Source of the DNA: Misgurnus anguillicaudatus
Taxonomy: Eukaryota; Chordata; Actinopteri; Cypriniformes; Cobitidae
Reading direction: 5' to 3'
Length of the DNA stretch: 64,000 nt
NCBI RefSeq assembly: GCF_027580225.2
Contig: NC_073361.2
Span: 32,567,501-32,631,500, forward strand
Position numbers and translations under genes: made by a program. Each line of letters begins with the position of its first letter. Positions within the stretch are counted from its first letter, which is position 1. Positions 1 to 12,747 of this stretch are shown piece after piece. The notes beneath the pieces are model-generated. The model did no database searches, had not been told where the DNA came from, and saw only the letters and a list, made by a program, of their open reading frames with translations.

Positions 1-570
1 AGCGCCACCTAGGGGTTATAAACTATAACAGTTCTTATAGAACTGCTTATATCTTCAGAATACTTTGACTGATATACATTTTCTTTGTGACATTTTATTC
101 ACTGGTTTTTGCCGATCGCAACAATACCTTGTTTGGCATTTTCCATCATTCTGTTCATGTGTTATTGTAAAGCATATGGTAAATGATTTTTTCGCTACTC
201 CTTTTACAAATTTTGTTTATTTTATGCCAGGTTCTGCTTGTATAATGTTTGGAGCAATCCGCACAGACGTGACTGAACATATTTTTCTGCTGAATGTCAA
301 ATTTTTGAGAAATACCTCTGTAAAGCGGACCATGCCTGTCATGCTGTCCCTTTGTCATATTAAAAAAAAAGACAAAATTTGCCCATGTTGTTCATTATTG
401 TACAAAATGTTCTAAACGAATTCAGTGCCATTTAAGTTATCTGATTGCCCTACACTTTGTATTTCTGTTTATTTTTGCTTTGTTGTGTTATTTCTGCCCT
501 TTCAGTGATTGGCATGTCAATGTTTGCAGCTTTGAAGCCTCTTTTCCACAGCCTTTCAACCCATGATTCC

Positions 571-641
571 TCAGTGGCGCATGCAGTCAGTGCTGTGCTT
601 TGAGAACCTGAGTTCATGGGTTCAAATCCCATGTGCAGTGG
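571..641 (+). repeat. tRNA-like module 1
   Basis: A-box-like AGTGGCGCATGCAGTCAG and B-box-like GGGTTCAAATCCC with a paired T-arm (ATGGG/CCCAT), followed by a T6 run usable as a pol III terminator. No convincing acceptor stem, so not a functional tRNA gene. Confidence 0.5.
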
Positions 642-824
642 TTTTTTGTCTTAACTTTTTTTCTCACTTAGGTTTTGTGATTTTCATACTATACATTGTA
701 TTTCAGTTATTTGTGCTCTCTGTTGTCATTTCTACACTTTTGGTAATTACTGGATATCAATGTTTATAGCTGTAAAGCTGTATTCTATAGCTTGGACACA
801 CCAACTCAGTGGTTTAATCAGTTA

Positions 825-890
825 CTCAGTGGCGCATGCGGTTAGTGCTGTGCTTTGGGAACATGAGGTCATGGGTTCGAAACCCAGCTC
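825..890 (+). repeat. tRNA-like module 2
   Basis: A-box-like GTGGCGCATGCGGTTAG and T-arm TGGGTTCGAAACCCA. Confidence 0.5.
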
Positions 891-1167
891 TTACTTTCAC
901 TTATTGAGATTTCCTTTTGTGTTCCCTTTAACACGTTCTTCTCGACCTGTCTGGTTTTCCACACTTGTTATATTTTTGAAATCTTTTCTGTTGTTGCTCC
1001 GCACTGCAGTGGTTCTGCTCAGCATTTGCTTTGCTTCGGGTTCGGGCTCTGTATTGCGCGCTTACTGCGCTTTGCGCATTTGCTGCGTCGTGTGGTTTTT
1101 GCTGTGCTTTGGGTGCTCATTGCGCTGAAGGTGCTTGACCCCGCAATTGCTGCTTGCAGCTATATTT

Positions 1168-2367
1168 AGGGGTCAAGCACCGAAGGTGCTGTGACACCTA
1201 TTGGAATTGTTAGTATTATTATTATTATTATTATTCTGCTTCTTCTTCTTCTTCTTAGCCATAGGCGTCTATGGCAGCCCTATGAACCGTACATAGGAAA
1301 ATGATGAAATTTGGCACAGTTGTAGTGGTGGTCTTAAAAAGTCATGTGACCAAAAATGGGGTCTCTAGTACTAACTCTATAGCGCCACCAGCAGTGCAAA
1401 AATTCAATTTTTAAATGGTTATAACTGCTGATCCGCTTGATCTATGAAAATTCTACTTAGTACACGTGATTGCTCTCCTCATGCTTGTTGTTTTTAATAC
1501 CTTACAGTAAAACTCCACCCATTACAGTAGTGGCCATTTTGAAATGTAAAGTATTCCGTTTATTCGCTACTCCTCCTTCAAATTTTGTTCAATTGTTATA
1601 AAATTTGGCACAGGTAATCTTTGGAGCGAGCCGCACAGAAATGACCGAACAGAATTTTGATATTTATCTTTGTTCAAAAGTAATAAATGCGCAAACTTAA
1701 CGAGGTTGACGCAAAAATGGTTCTGAAGCTGTAGCTCGGTCATTCTTTGATCAATTGAAATGAAATTTTGTACACGTCATGTCGACCATAAACTGGGGGT
1801 CCATGCCAAATTTGGTGACAGCGCCACCTATGGGTCATGAGATATGGAAAATGGCTTTTTTTGCCCATAACTACTGAATTGTTTGTCAGAAAATTATGAT
1901 GTTGGTGTTTACGGATTCCTTGGCTCATGCCGAATCTGTCGATATGTATTATGTCGGGTTTGACCACACCACCTGTCCGCCATTTTGAAATTGGTCATAA
2001 ATTGTTATATCTTTTGAACTATTGGACATATTCGTGCAAAAATAGTTAGGGAGCTTCGGCATGATGTCCTGAAGTTACCTGGGAAGTCAGAGTACAGCGC
2101 CACCTAGGGGTTATAAACTATAACAGTTCTTATGGAACTGCTTATAACTTCTGAATACTTTGACTGATATTATATTTTTGCCATCTTTACTGTTGTTGCT
2201 CCGCACTGCAGTGGTTCTGCTCTGCATTTGCTTTGCTTCGGGTTCGGCCTCTGTATTGCGCGCTTTCTGCGCATTGCGCATTTGCTGCATCGTGCGGTTT
2301 TTGCTGTGCTTTGGGTGCTTATTGCGCTGAAGGTGCTTGACCCCGTATCGCTGCTTGCAGCTATATT
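1168..2367 (+). repeat. Family A unit A1 (short, deleted subtype)
   Basis: It has a complete head hairpin (AGGGGTCAAGCACC, GAA, GGTGC), an ATT run and a core with GCGCCACC phrases near 1384, 1823 and 2098. Near 2170 the core jumps from CTGATATT to ATATTTTTGCC, losing the tRNA-like region. The same junction is found in A5 and A17. The tail GGTGCTTGACCCC matches its own head. Confidence 0.8.
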
Positions 2368-3706
2368 GGTCATTGTTTCTGTTAGTACATTTTTCTTCTT
2401 CCCCAATGGGAGTCTATGGCAGCCCTATAAACCGTATGTACGAAAATGATGAAATCTGGCACAGTTGTAGTGGTGGTCATAAATAATCATGTGGCCAAAA
2501 ATGGGGTCTCTAGCCATAACTCTGTAGCGCCACCATCAGCTCAAAAATTCAATGTTCAAATGGTTATAACTGGTGATCCATTGGATCTATGAAAATTCTA
2601 CTTAGTACACGTGATTGCTCTCATCTCGCTTATTGAATTTGATACTTTACAGTAAGACTCCGCCCATTACAGTAGCGGCCATTTTGAAATGTACAGTATT
2701 TAGTTTTTTCGCTACTCCTCCTTCAAATTTTGTTCAATTCTTATGAGATTTGGCACAGGTGATCTATGGAGTGAGCCACATAGAAATGACCGAACAGAAT
2801 TTTGATATTTTTCTTTATTCAAAAGTAATTAATGCGTGAACTTAACGAGATTGACGCAAAATTGGTTCTGATGCAGTATCTCGGTCATTCTTTGATCAAT
2901 CAAGATGAAATTTGGTACACTTCATGTCGACCATGAACTGTGGGTCCATGGCAAATTTGGTGACAGCGCCACCTATGGGTCGTAAGATATGAAAAAAGGC
3001 TATTTTTGTGCATAATTTCTGAATCGTTTGTCAGATAATTATTATCTTGGTGTCTACGGATTCCTTGGTTCATGCCGCATCTGTCGATGTGTATTATGCC
3101 GAGATTGACCGAACCGTCTGTCCGCCATTTTGAAATTTGTGATAAATTGCTATAACTTTTGAAGTGTCGGATATATCGGCGCAAAAATCGGTAGGGAGCT
3201 TCGGCATGATGTCCTGAGGAAATCAGAGAACAGCGCCACCTAGGGGTTATAAACTATAACAGTTCTTATAGAACTGCTTATAACTTCTGAATTCTTTGTA
3301 TGGCATGTAAGCTCTTTTCTGCTGCCCCTTGAGCTGTGTCTACTGAGTGGCGCATCTACTAGGTCGCATGGATAGAGATCCTGAGTTCATGGGTTTGAAT
3401 CCCGCCTGAGGCAGTTGTTAATTTCTTCTATTTTAAAGTTTTGTTCTTTCCCACCTATTCTTCTTGACCTGTCTGTAGTTCACATATGTTCTATTTTTGC
3501 CATGTTTTCTGTTGCTGCTCTGCACTGCGGTGGTTCTGCTCTGTCATTGCTACACTTTGGGTTCTTTGCTGAGCCTTGTGTTCTTGATGTACCTTGGGTG
3601 CTCAATACGCCCTGGGTGATTGATACGTTGTATCTTTCTTGCTGTGCTTCGGGTGCTCATTGCGCTGATGGTGCTTGGCCCCGTATCGCTGCTTGCATCT
3701 ATATTT
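2368..3706 (+). repeat. Family A unit A2
   Basis: The head hairpin is missing; the unit starts at GGTCATTGTTTCTGTTAG directly after the previous tail. It has a core, a tRNA-like module at about 3341-3413 and a tail with one mismatch in the hairpin (GCTGCTTGCATC). Confidence 0.75.
3341..3413 (+). repeat. tRNA-like module 3
   Basis: GTGGCGCATCTACTAGG and GGGTTTGAATCCC. One B-box change (C to T). Confidence 0.45.
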
Positions 3707-5164
3707 TGGGGCAAAGCACCGAAGGTGCTGAGGCACCTATTGGAACTGTCAGTATTATTATTCTTCTTCTTCCCCAATGGGAGTCTATGGCAGCCCTATG
3801 AACCGTACATAGGAAAATGATGAAATTTGGCACAGTTGTAGTGGTGGTCTTAAAAAGTCATGTGACCAAAAATGGGGTCTCTAGTCCTAACTCTATAGCG
3901 CCACCAGCAGTGCAAAAATTCAATGTTCAAATGGTTATAACTGCTGATGAAAATTCTACTTAGTACATGTGATTGCTCTCCTCATGCTTGTTGTTTTTAA
4001 TACCTTACAGTAAAACTCCACCCATTACAGTAGTGGCCATTTTGAAATGTACAGTATTCCGTTTATTCGCTACTCCTCCTTCAAATTTGGTTCAATTGTT
4101 ATGAAATTTGGCACAGGTGAACTTTGGAGTGAGCCGCACAGAAATGACCGAACAGAATTTTGATATTTATCTTTGTTCAAAAGTAATAAATGCGCAAACT
4201 TAACGAGGTTGATGCATAAATGGTTCTGAAGCTGTAGCTCGGTCATTCTTTGATCAATTGAAATGAAATTTGGTACACTTCATGTGGACCATGAACTTGG
4301 GGTTCATGCCAAATTTGGTGACAGCGCCACCAATGGGTCATGAGATATGAAAATAGGCTATTTTTGCCCATAACTTCTGAACTGTTTGTCAGAAAATTAT
4401 GATCTTGACGTCTATGGATTGCTTACCTCATGCCGCATCTGTCGATGTGTATTATGCCGGGTTGGACCGAACCGCCTGTCCGCCATTTTGAAATTTCACA
4501 TAATTTGTTATATTTTTTGAACTATTGGACATATCCGCGCAAATATTAGTAAGGAGCTTCGACATGATGTCCTGAAGGTACCTGGGAAGTCAGAGTACAG
4601 CGCCACCTAGGGGTTATAAACTATAACAGTTCTTATGGAACTGCTTATAACTTCTGAATACTTTGTCTGATATTAATTTCTTTGTGAAATTGTATTCACT
4701 GGTTTATGCCGATTGCAACGATACCTCGTTTGTCATTTTCCAACATTCTGTTCATGTGTTATTGTAAAGCATATGGTAGATGATTTTTTTGCTACTCCTT
4801 TTACAAATTTTGTTTATTTTATGCCAGGTACTGCTCGTATAATGTTTGGAGCAATCCACACAGAAATGACCGAACAGATTTTTGATATTCTGTTCTCTTT
4901 CTTAGAAATACCACTCCAAAGTTGACCGTGTTTGTGACATTGTCTATTTGTCATAGTAAATTAATGTGACTGTATATTACATTGTATAGCATTACTATAC
5001 AGAATGATCTTCTTGTCTTCAATCTCACTTGAGCTTTTTGATTCTCATATACATTGTATTTCTGTTAGTTCTGCTCTGCACTGTCAGTTCTGCATCTGAG
5101 TTGATTGGCACATGTCAATCCTTGCAGCACCTTAGCTGTTTTTTTGCTGCCCTTTGAGCTGTGT

Positions 5165-5236
5165 TAACTGAGTTGTGCATCTGGTTAACCACATGCCATG
5201 AGATTCTGAGGTCATGGGTTCGAATCCCATGTGCAG
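5165..5236 (+). repeat. tRNA-like module 4
   Basis: GCATCTGGTTAACCACATG and GGGTTCGAATCCC, an exact B-box match. Confidence 0.5.
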
Positions 5237-5419
5237 TGATATTTTGTCTTAACTTTTTTCTCACTTAAGTTTTTTGAATCTCATACTATACATTGTATTT
5301 CAGTTATTTGTGCTCTCTGTTGTCATTTCTGCACTTTTGGTAATTGCTGGATATCAATGTTTACAGCTCTAAATCTCTATTCTATAGCTTGGACACACCA
5401 ACTCAGTGGTTTAATCATT

Positions 5420-5488
5420 TACTCAGTGGCGCATGCGGTAACTGCTGTGCTTTGGGAACCTGAGGTCATGGGTTCGAATCCCAGCTCT
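5420..5488 (+). repeat. tRNA-like module 5
   Basis: GTGGCGCATGCGGTAACTG and TGGGTTCGAATCCCA. Second module of the same unit (A3). Confidence 0.5.
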
Positions 5489-6916
5489 TACTTTCACTTA
5501 TTGAGATTTCCTTTTGTGTTCACTTTAACACGTTCTTCTCGACCTGTCTGGTTTTCCACACGTGTTATATTTTTGCCATCTTTACTGTTGTTGCTCCGCA
5601 CTGCAGTGGTTCTGCTCTGCATTTGCTTTGCTTCAGGTTCGGCCTCTGTATTGCGCGCTTTCTGCGGTTTGCACATTTGCTGCGTCGTGTGGTTTTTGCT
5701 GTGCTTTGGGTGCTCATTGCGCTGAAGGTGCTTGGCCCCGTATCGCTGCTTGCAGCTATATTGGTCATTGTTTCTGTTAGTAAATTTTTCTTCCCCAATG
5801 GAAGTCTATGGCAGCCCTATGAACCGAATGTAAGAAAATGATGAAATTTTGCACAGTTGTAATGTTGGTCATAAATATTCATGTGGCCAAAAATGGAGTC
5901 TCTAGCAGTAACTCTATAGCGCCACCATCAGCTCAAAAATTCAATGTTCAAATAGTTATAACTTGTGATCCATTAGATCTATGAAAATTCTACTTAGTAC
6001 ACGTGATTGCTCTCATCCCGCTTATTGAATTTGATACTTTACAGTAAGACTCCTCCCATTACAGTAGCGGCAATTTTGAAATGTACAGTATTTTGTTTTT
6101 TCGCTACTCCTCCTTCAAATTTGGTTCAAATGTTATGAAATTTGGCACAGGTGATCTTTGGAGTGAGCCGCATAGAAATGACCGAACAGAATTTTGATTT
6201 TTTTCTTTATTCAAAAGTAATTAATGTGTGAACTTAACGAGGTTGACGCAAAATTGTTTCTGAAGCTGTATCTTGGTCATTCTTTGATCAATCGAAATTA
6301 AATTTGGTACACTTCATGTCGACCATGAACTGGGGGTCCATGCCAAATTTGGTGACAGCGCCACCTATGGGTCATGAGATATGAAAAAAGGCTATTTTTG
6401 CACATAACTTCTGAATCGTTCGTCTGATATATATATTCTTTGTGAAATTAGTTTCACTGGTTTATGCCGATCGCAACGATACCTCGTTTATCATTTTCCA
6501 ACATTCTGTTCATGTGTTATTGTAAGGCATATGGTAAATTATCTTTTCGCTACTCCTTTTACAAATTTTGTTTATTTTATGCCAGGTTCTGCTCGTATAA
6601 TGTTTGGAGCAATCCGCACAGAAATGACCGAACAGATTTTTTATATTCTGTTCTCTTTCTTAGAAATATTGCTCCAAAGTTGACCGTGCTTGTGATGTTG
6701 TCTATTTGTCATAGTTAATTACTGTATATTACATTTCATAGCGTTTCTGTACAGAATGTTCTTCTTGCCTACAACCTCACTTGAGCTTGTTGATTCTTAT
6801 ATACATTATTCTTCAGTTATATCTGCTCTGCTGTGTCCTTTCTGCATCTGTGGTGATTGGCATATGTCAATGCTTTCATCTCTGTACACTCTATTCTGCT
6901 GCCTCATGAACCGTGT

Positions 6917-6990
6917 TAACTGAATGGCGTATCGTGTTAGTCACATGGAAAGAGATGCTTAGTTCATGGGTTCGAAACCCGCTTGAGGCA
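6917..6990 (+). repeat. tRNA-like module 6
   Basis: ATGGCGTATCGTGTTAGTC and GGGTTCGAAACCC. Confidence 0.45.
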
Positions 6991-7011
6991 AGTGTTAATT
7001 TGTTCTATTAA

Positions 7012-8367
7012 CTTCTTCCACCCTGAAGCTATTTTGGGGATTTTCGCCTGGATTTGGCCTACCCAATTTCAAAAGCTTCCCATACCCACATGCAGAGGTT
7101 TACATACAAATGTTTGGTATCATTTTACAGGAAACCCTTTGAAATTACATAAAACACTGTTGAAAGTGCTAAACATGGTTGTATGTGATGTCAGTCCTCT
7201 AATAAACACAAAAATAAATAGGCGCTTTTTGATGTTTTTTTTCTAAAGTTTTTATTTAAAAGTGTATAACTCTGGCCCTGAGTGCCTCAGCTCCCTGCAG
7301 ACAGTTTTGTTTGATTCCAGCAATTGCCAGCTTACAGAGGAAAAAAGATTTTTTTCTCTATCATAATCTATGCAAAAGTTATTTTACTCCAACTGATGGG
7401 AGGAATAATACCCTTTTTGTATACAATTTCTGCCTAAAAACATTTGAAGTGCTCCCATAACCACATACAGTGGAATAAATGCAATTGCTTTATATCATTT
7501 TAAAGAAAACCCTTTGAAGTTACATAAAAAGCTGCTGTTTGTGACAAATATTGTTATTTATGTTGTTTTTCATATGATGAAACACCAAATTTTCTTTTTA
7601 TATGTTGTAAATACTGCCTCTGATAGTGTATAACTCTGGTTCTGGGTGCTCTAGCAGACTGCAGACAGTTCTGGTTGTTACCAGCAGCAGACAGTGAACA
7701 CCCAAAAAAAGAATGATCTCTTTAGCATGTCGCATTCAAAAGTTATTTTCATTTTACTGAAGTGTCCGAAAATACATTTTTCATATAAATATTATTTTTT
7801 TGTTTTGGACATATAATAAATAACAAGGGATTATTCATGCACACAACCAAAGAAAATGCTGTGAATGGACTCATTTTTTAGAGTAGGACCTAAGAGAAAA
7901 GATGGTGTGTCATTTGTGGCTATATGTGCTATCTGAGGCAGTCCACACTCAATTTTCCCATATGTTTACAAAAGACGATTTTTTACCTTATTATTCATTC
8001 AACTATTGTTGGATATGTGTTGATATGTGTTGATAATAGAACGCTGTAGCCTTATTCCTGAGAATGAGAGCTTTCATTTGGTATAAGACTTGCCCATGTT
8101 TGTCATACTTGAAAAATATGAAATATGTGAATATTAAATCATATAAAAAATTATGGGGGGGGTGATAGTGTAAATTAAGTGTAAATAAATTTCTTACAGT
8201 AAAAGATTTCTCAAAGTGATGCATATCTGGAGAAAGTAGAGAGTCTAAGCTTTCAAACAGTATCTCATATGTGTAACTGGGGTCCATGATGGACCATTAA
8301 AGATTAAAAGAATATTTTATTTGAGTCAAAATACGAAATTTTGTACCCGGGACTGGGTCCTCAGGGT
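7012..8367. mobile_element. TTAA-flanked piggyBac-like non-autonomous element
   Basis: TTAA lies on both sides (7008-7011 and 8368-8371), and sibling units such as A6 have one uninterrupted TTAA at this spot (TTCTATTAAAGTTTTG). The right end read inward is ACCCTGAGGACCCAG; the left end has CACCCTGAAGC about 8 bp in, so the ends match only partly. TTAA duplication is the hallmark of piggyBac. Inside, a stretch of about 370 bp occurs twice in diverged form (starts near 7081 and 7450, each with AAACCCTTTGAA and then TATAACTCTGG). No transposase frame is seen; a 94-codon minus-strand frame at 8003-8287 is probably chance. Confidence 0.65.
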
Positions 8368-8641
8368 TTAAGAGTTTTGTTTTTTCTCACCTATTCTTCT
8401 CAACCCTTCTGTAGTTCACATATGTTCTATTTTTGTCATATTTTCTGTTGCTGCTCTGCACTGCGGTGGTTCTGCTGTGTGATTGCTACGCTTTGGGTAC
8501 TTGCTGCGCCTTGTGTTCTTGATGCACCTTGGGTGGTCAATGCGCATTGGGTTATTGATACCTTCTATGTTGCTTTTTGTGCTTTGGATGCTCATTGCGC
8601 TAAAGGTGCTTGGCCCCGAATCGCTGCTTGCAGCTATATTT

Positions 8642-9800
8642 AGGGGTCAAGCACCGAAGGTGCTGTGACACCTATTGGAATTGTTAGTATTATTATTATT
8701 ATTCTGCGTCTTCTTCTTCTTAGCCATAGGCGTCTATGGCAGCCCTATGAACCGTACGTAGGAAAATGATGAAATTTGGCACAGTTGTAGTGGTGGTCCT
8801 AAAAAGTCAAGTGACCAAAAATGGGGTCTCTAGCACTAACTCTATAGCGCCACCAGCAGTGCAAAAATTCAATGTTCAAATGGTTATAACTGCTGATCCG
8901 CTTGATCTATGAAAATTCTACTTAGTACACGTGATTGCTCTCCTCATGCTTGTTGTTTTTAATACCTTACAGTAAAACTCCACCCATTACAGTAGCGGCC
9001 ATTTTGAAACGTACAGTATTCCGTTTATTCGCTACTCCTCCTTCAAATTTGGTTCAATTGTTAAGAAATTTGGCACAGGTGAACTTTGGAGTGAGCCGCA
9101 CAGAAATGACCGAACAGAATTTTGATATTTATCTTTGTTCAAAAGTAATAAATGCGAAAACTTAACGAGGTTGACGCAAAAATGGTTCTGAAGCTGTAGC
9201 TCGGTCATTCTTTGATCAATTGAAATGAAATTTGGTACACTTCATGTGGACCATGAACTTGGGGTTCATGCCAAATTTGGTGACAGCGCCACCTATGGGT
9301 CATGAGATATGAAAATAGGCTATTTTTGCCCATAACTTCTGAACTGTTTGTCAGAAAATTATGATCTTGATGTCTATGGATTGCTTACCTCATGTCGCAT
9401 CTGTCGATATGTATTATGCCGGGTTTGACCAAACCACCTGTCCGCCATTTTGAAATTTCCCATAATTTGTTATATTTTTTTAACTATTGGACATACCGCG
9501 CAAAAATGAGTAAGGAGCTTCGACATGATGCGCCACCTAGGGGTTATAAACTATAACAGTTCTTATGGAACTGCTTATAACTTCTGAATACTTTGTCTGA
9601 TATTATATTTTTGCCATCTTTACTGTTGTTGCTCCGCACTGCAGTGGTTCTGCTCTGCATTTGCTTTGCTTCGGGTTTGGGCTCTGTATTGCGCGCTTTC
9701 TGCGCTTTGCGCATTTGCTGCATCGTGTGGTTTTTGCTGTGCTTTGGGTGCTCATTGCGCTGAAGGTGCTTGACCCCGTATCGCTGCTTGCAGCTATATT
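8642..9800 (+). repeat. Family A unit A5 (short, deleted subtype)
   Basis: It has a full head hairpin of the AGGGGTCAAGCACC type and the same internal deletion junction as A1, near 9600. The tail GGTGCTTGACCCC matches its own head. Confidence 0.8.
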
Positions 9801-11318
9801 GGTCATTGTTTCTGTTAGTAAATTTTTCTTCCCCAATGGAAGTCTATGGCAGCCCTATGAACCGAATGTAAGAAAATGATGAAATTTTGCACAGTTGTAA
9901 TGTTGGTCATAAATATTCATGTGGCCAAAAATGGAGTCTCTAGCAGTAACTCTATAGCGCCACCATCAGCTCAAATATTCAATGTTCAAATAGTTATAAC
10001 TTGTGATCCATTAGATCTATGAAAATTCTACTTAGTACACGTGATTGCTCTCATCCCGCTTATTGAATTTGATACTTTACAGTAAGACTCCTCCCATTAC
10101 AGTAGCGGTAATTTTGAAATGTACAGTATTTTGTTTTTTCGCTACTCCTCCTTCAAATTTGGTTCAAATGTTATGAAATTTGGCACAGGTGATCTTTGGA
10201 GTGAGCCGCATAGAAATGACCGAACAGAATTTTGATTTTTTTCTTTATTCAAAAGTAATTAATGTGTGAACTTAACGAGGTTGACGCAAAATTGTTTCTG
10301 AAAATGTATCTTGGTCATTCTTTGATCAATCGAAATTAAATTTGGTACACTTCATGTCGACCATGAACTGGGGGTCCATGCCAAATTTGGTGACAGCGCC
10401 ACCTATGGGTCATGAGATATGAAAAAAGGCTATTTTTGCACATAACTTCTGAATCGTTCGTCTGATATATATATTCTTTGTGAAATTAGTTTCACTGGTT
10501 TATGCCGATCGCAACGATACCTCGTTTATCATTTTCCAACATTCTGTTCATGTGTTATTGTAAGGCATATGGTAAATTATCTTTTCGCTACTCCTTTTAC
10601 AAATTTTGTTTATTTTATGCCAGGTTCTGCTCGTATAATGTTTGGAGCATTCCGCACAGAAATGACCGAACAGATTTTTTATATTCTGTTCTCTTTCTTA
10701 GAAATATTGCTCCAAAGTTGACCGTGCTTGTGATGTTGTCTATTTGTCATAGTTAATTACTGTATATTACATTTCATAGCGTTTCTGTACAGAATGTTCT
10801 TCTTGTCTACAACCTCACTTGAGCTTGTTGATTCTTATATACATTATTCTTCAGTTATATCTGCTCTGCTGTGTCATTTCTGCATCTGTGGTGATTGGCA
10901 TATGTCAATGCTTTCATCTCTGTACACTCTATTCTGCTGCCTCATGAACCGTCTTAACTGAATGGCGTATCGTGTTAGTCACATGGAAAGAGATGCTTAG
11001 TTCATGGGTTCAAAACCCGCTTGAGGCAAGTGTTAATTTGTTCTATTAAAGTTTTGTTCTTTCTCACCTATTCTTCTCAACCCTTCTGTAGTTCACATAT
11101 GTTCTATTTTTGTCATATTTTCTGTTGCTGCTCTGCACTGCGGTGGTTCTGCTGTGTGATTGCTACGCTTTGGGTACTTGCTGTGCCTTGTGTTCTTGAT
11201 GCACCTTGGGTGGTCAATGCGCATTGGGTTATTGATACCTTCTATGTTGCTTTTTGTGCTTTGGATGCTCATTGCGCTAAAGGTGCTTGGCCCCGAATCG
11301 CTGCTTGCAGCTATATTT
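9801..11318 (+). repeat. Family A unit A6
   Basis: Headless start; 1518 bp. Nearly identical to A8, 2947 bp downstream, so the pair is a recent tandem duplication. It holds one tRNA-like module and the intact site that is interrupted in A4. Confidence 0.8.
10955..11029 (+). repeat. tRNA-like module 7
   Basis: Same subtype as module 6; the B-box has decayed to GGGTTCAAAACCC. Confidence 0.4.
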
Positions 11319-11424
11319 AGGGGCCAAGCACCTATGGTGCTGTGGCACCTATTGTTTCTGTTAGTATTATTAGGGGCCAAGCACCTATGGTGCTGTGGCA
11401 CCTATTGTTTCTGTTAGTATTATT
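11319..11424 (+). repeat. Two tandem head-hairpin modules
   Basis: Two 53-bp modules: outer arms AGGGGCCA/TGGCACCT (one mismatch), inner stem AGCACC-TAT-GGTGCT, then ATTGTTTCTGTTAGTATT. Confidence 0.85.
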
Positions 11425-12384
11425 ATTATTATTATTTTTCCGCTTCCCCAATGGGAGTCTATGGCAGCCCTATGAACCGTATATAGGAAAATGATGAAAT
11501 TTGGCACAGTTGTAGTGGTGGTCATAAATAGTCATTCGGCCAAAAATGGGGTCTCTAGCAGTAACTCTATAGCGCCACCATCATCTCAAAAATTCAATGT
11601 TCAAATGGTTATAACTGGTGATCCATTAGATCTATGAGAATTCTACTTAGTACACGTGATTGCTCTCATCCCGCTTATTGAATTTGATACTTTACAGTAA
11701 GACTCCTCCCATTACAGTATCGGCCATTTTTAAATGTACAGTATTTCGTTTTTTCGCTACTCCTCCTTCAAATTTGGTTCAATTCTTATGAGATTTGGCA
11801 CATGTGATCTTTGGAGTGAGCCGCATAGAAATGACTGAACAGAATTTTGATATTTTTCTTTATTTAAAAGTAATTAATGCGTGAACTTAACGAGATTGAC
11901 GCAAAATTGGTTCTGAAGCTGTATCTCGGTCATTCTTTGATCAATCGAGATGAAATTTGGTACGCTTCATGTCGACCATGAAATGGGGGTCCATGCCAAA
12001 TTTGGTGACAGCGCCACCTATGGGTCATGAGATAGGAAAAAAGGCTATTTTTGTGCATAACTTCTGAATCGTTTGTCAGAAAATTATGATCTTGGGGTCT
12101 ACGGATTCCTTGGCTCATGCCGCATCTGTCGATATGTATTATGCCGGGATTGACCGAACCGCCTGTCCGCCATTTTGAAATCTGTGATAAATTGCTATAA
12201 CTTTTGAAGTATCGGATATATCGGCGCAAAAATCGGTAGGGAGCTTCGGCATGACGTCCTGAGGAAATCAGAGAACAGCGCCACCTAGGGGTATAAACTA
12301 TAACAGTTCTTATAGAACTGCTTATAACTTTTGAATTCTTTGTATGGCATGTAAGCTCTTTTCTGCTGCTCCTTGATCTGTGTC

Positions 12385-12460
12385 TACTGAGTGGCGCATC
12401 TGTTAAGTCGTATGCAAAGAGATCATGAGTTCATGGGTTCGAATCCAACCTGAGCCAGGT
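12385..12460 (+). repeat. tRNA-like module 8
   Basis: GTGGCGCATCTGTTAAGTC and GGGTTCGAATCC. The T-arm 3' strand is changed (CCAA). Confidence 0.45.
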
Positions 12461-12747
12461 GTTAATTTCTTCTATTAAAGTTTTGTTCTTTCCCACCTAT
12501 TCTTCTTGACCTGTCTGTAGTTCACATATGTTCTATTTTTGCCATGTTTTCTGTTGCTGCTCTGCACTGCGGTGGTTCTGCTCTGTCATTGCTACGCTTT
12601 GGGTTCTTTGCTGAGCCTTGTGTTCTTGATGCACCTTGGGTGCTCAATGCGCCCTGGGTGATTGATACGTTGTATGTTTCTTGCTGTGCTTCGGGTGCTC
12701 ATTGCGCTGATGGTGCTTGGCCCCGTATTGCTGCTTGCAGCTATATT

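Larger units (their letters stand above)
1..1167 (+). repeat. Family A unit A0 (3' part only)
   Basis: The window opens inside a unit, at the GCGCCACCTAGGGG phrase. It carries two tRNA-like modules (about 571-641 and 825-890) and ends in GGTGCTTGACCCC, the tail hairpin and TATATTT at 1167. The double-module layout matches units A3 and A11. Confidence 0.8.
3707..5762 (+). repeat. Family A unit A3 (long, two tRNA-like modules)
   Basis: The head is slightly changed (GGGGCAAAGCACC, GAA, GGTGC). The unit contains the extra domain with CCGATTGCAACGATACC and two different tRNA-like modules, and ends in GGTGCTTGGCCCC plus the tail hairpin. Confidence 0.8.
5763..8641 (+). repeat. Family A unit A4, split by a TTAA-flanked insertion
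   Basis: The start is headless (GGTCATTGTTTC). After removal of the 1356-bp insertion and one TTAA copy, the unit is 1519 bp, against 1518 bp for siblings A6 and A8, which it matches closely. It holds one tRNA-like module (about 6917-6990). Confidence 0.8.
11319..12747 (+). repeat. Family A unit A7 with a doubled head
   Basis: Two tandem 53-bp head modules (AGGGGCCAAGCACC, TAT, GGTGC) come before the ATT run. One tRNA-like module lies at about 12385-12460. The tail GGTGCTTGGCCCC matches the GGCC-type head. Confidence 0.8.

Noticed and set aside
27..50. Steroid-receptor response element (GTTCT-TAT-AGAAC)
   Set aside because: Half sites point the wrong way for a glucocorticoid-type element; better read as a stem-loop.
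6464..6718. 84-codon frame (starts MPIATIPRLSFSN) nearly identical in four units (also 10502, 13449, 30762)
   Set aside because: The four units are recent copies of each other, so identity reflects duplication. Other units of the family do not keep the frame, and no domain is seen.
8003..8287. 94-codon minus-strand frame inside the TTAA-flanked element
   Set aside because: No transposase motif; low complexity and AT-rich; likely chance.
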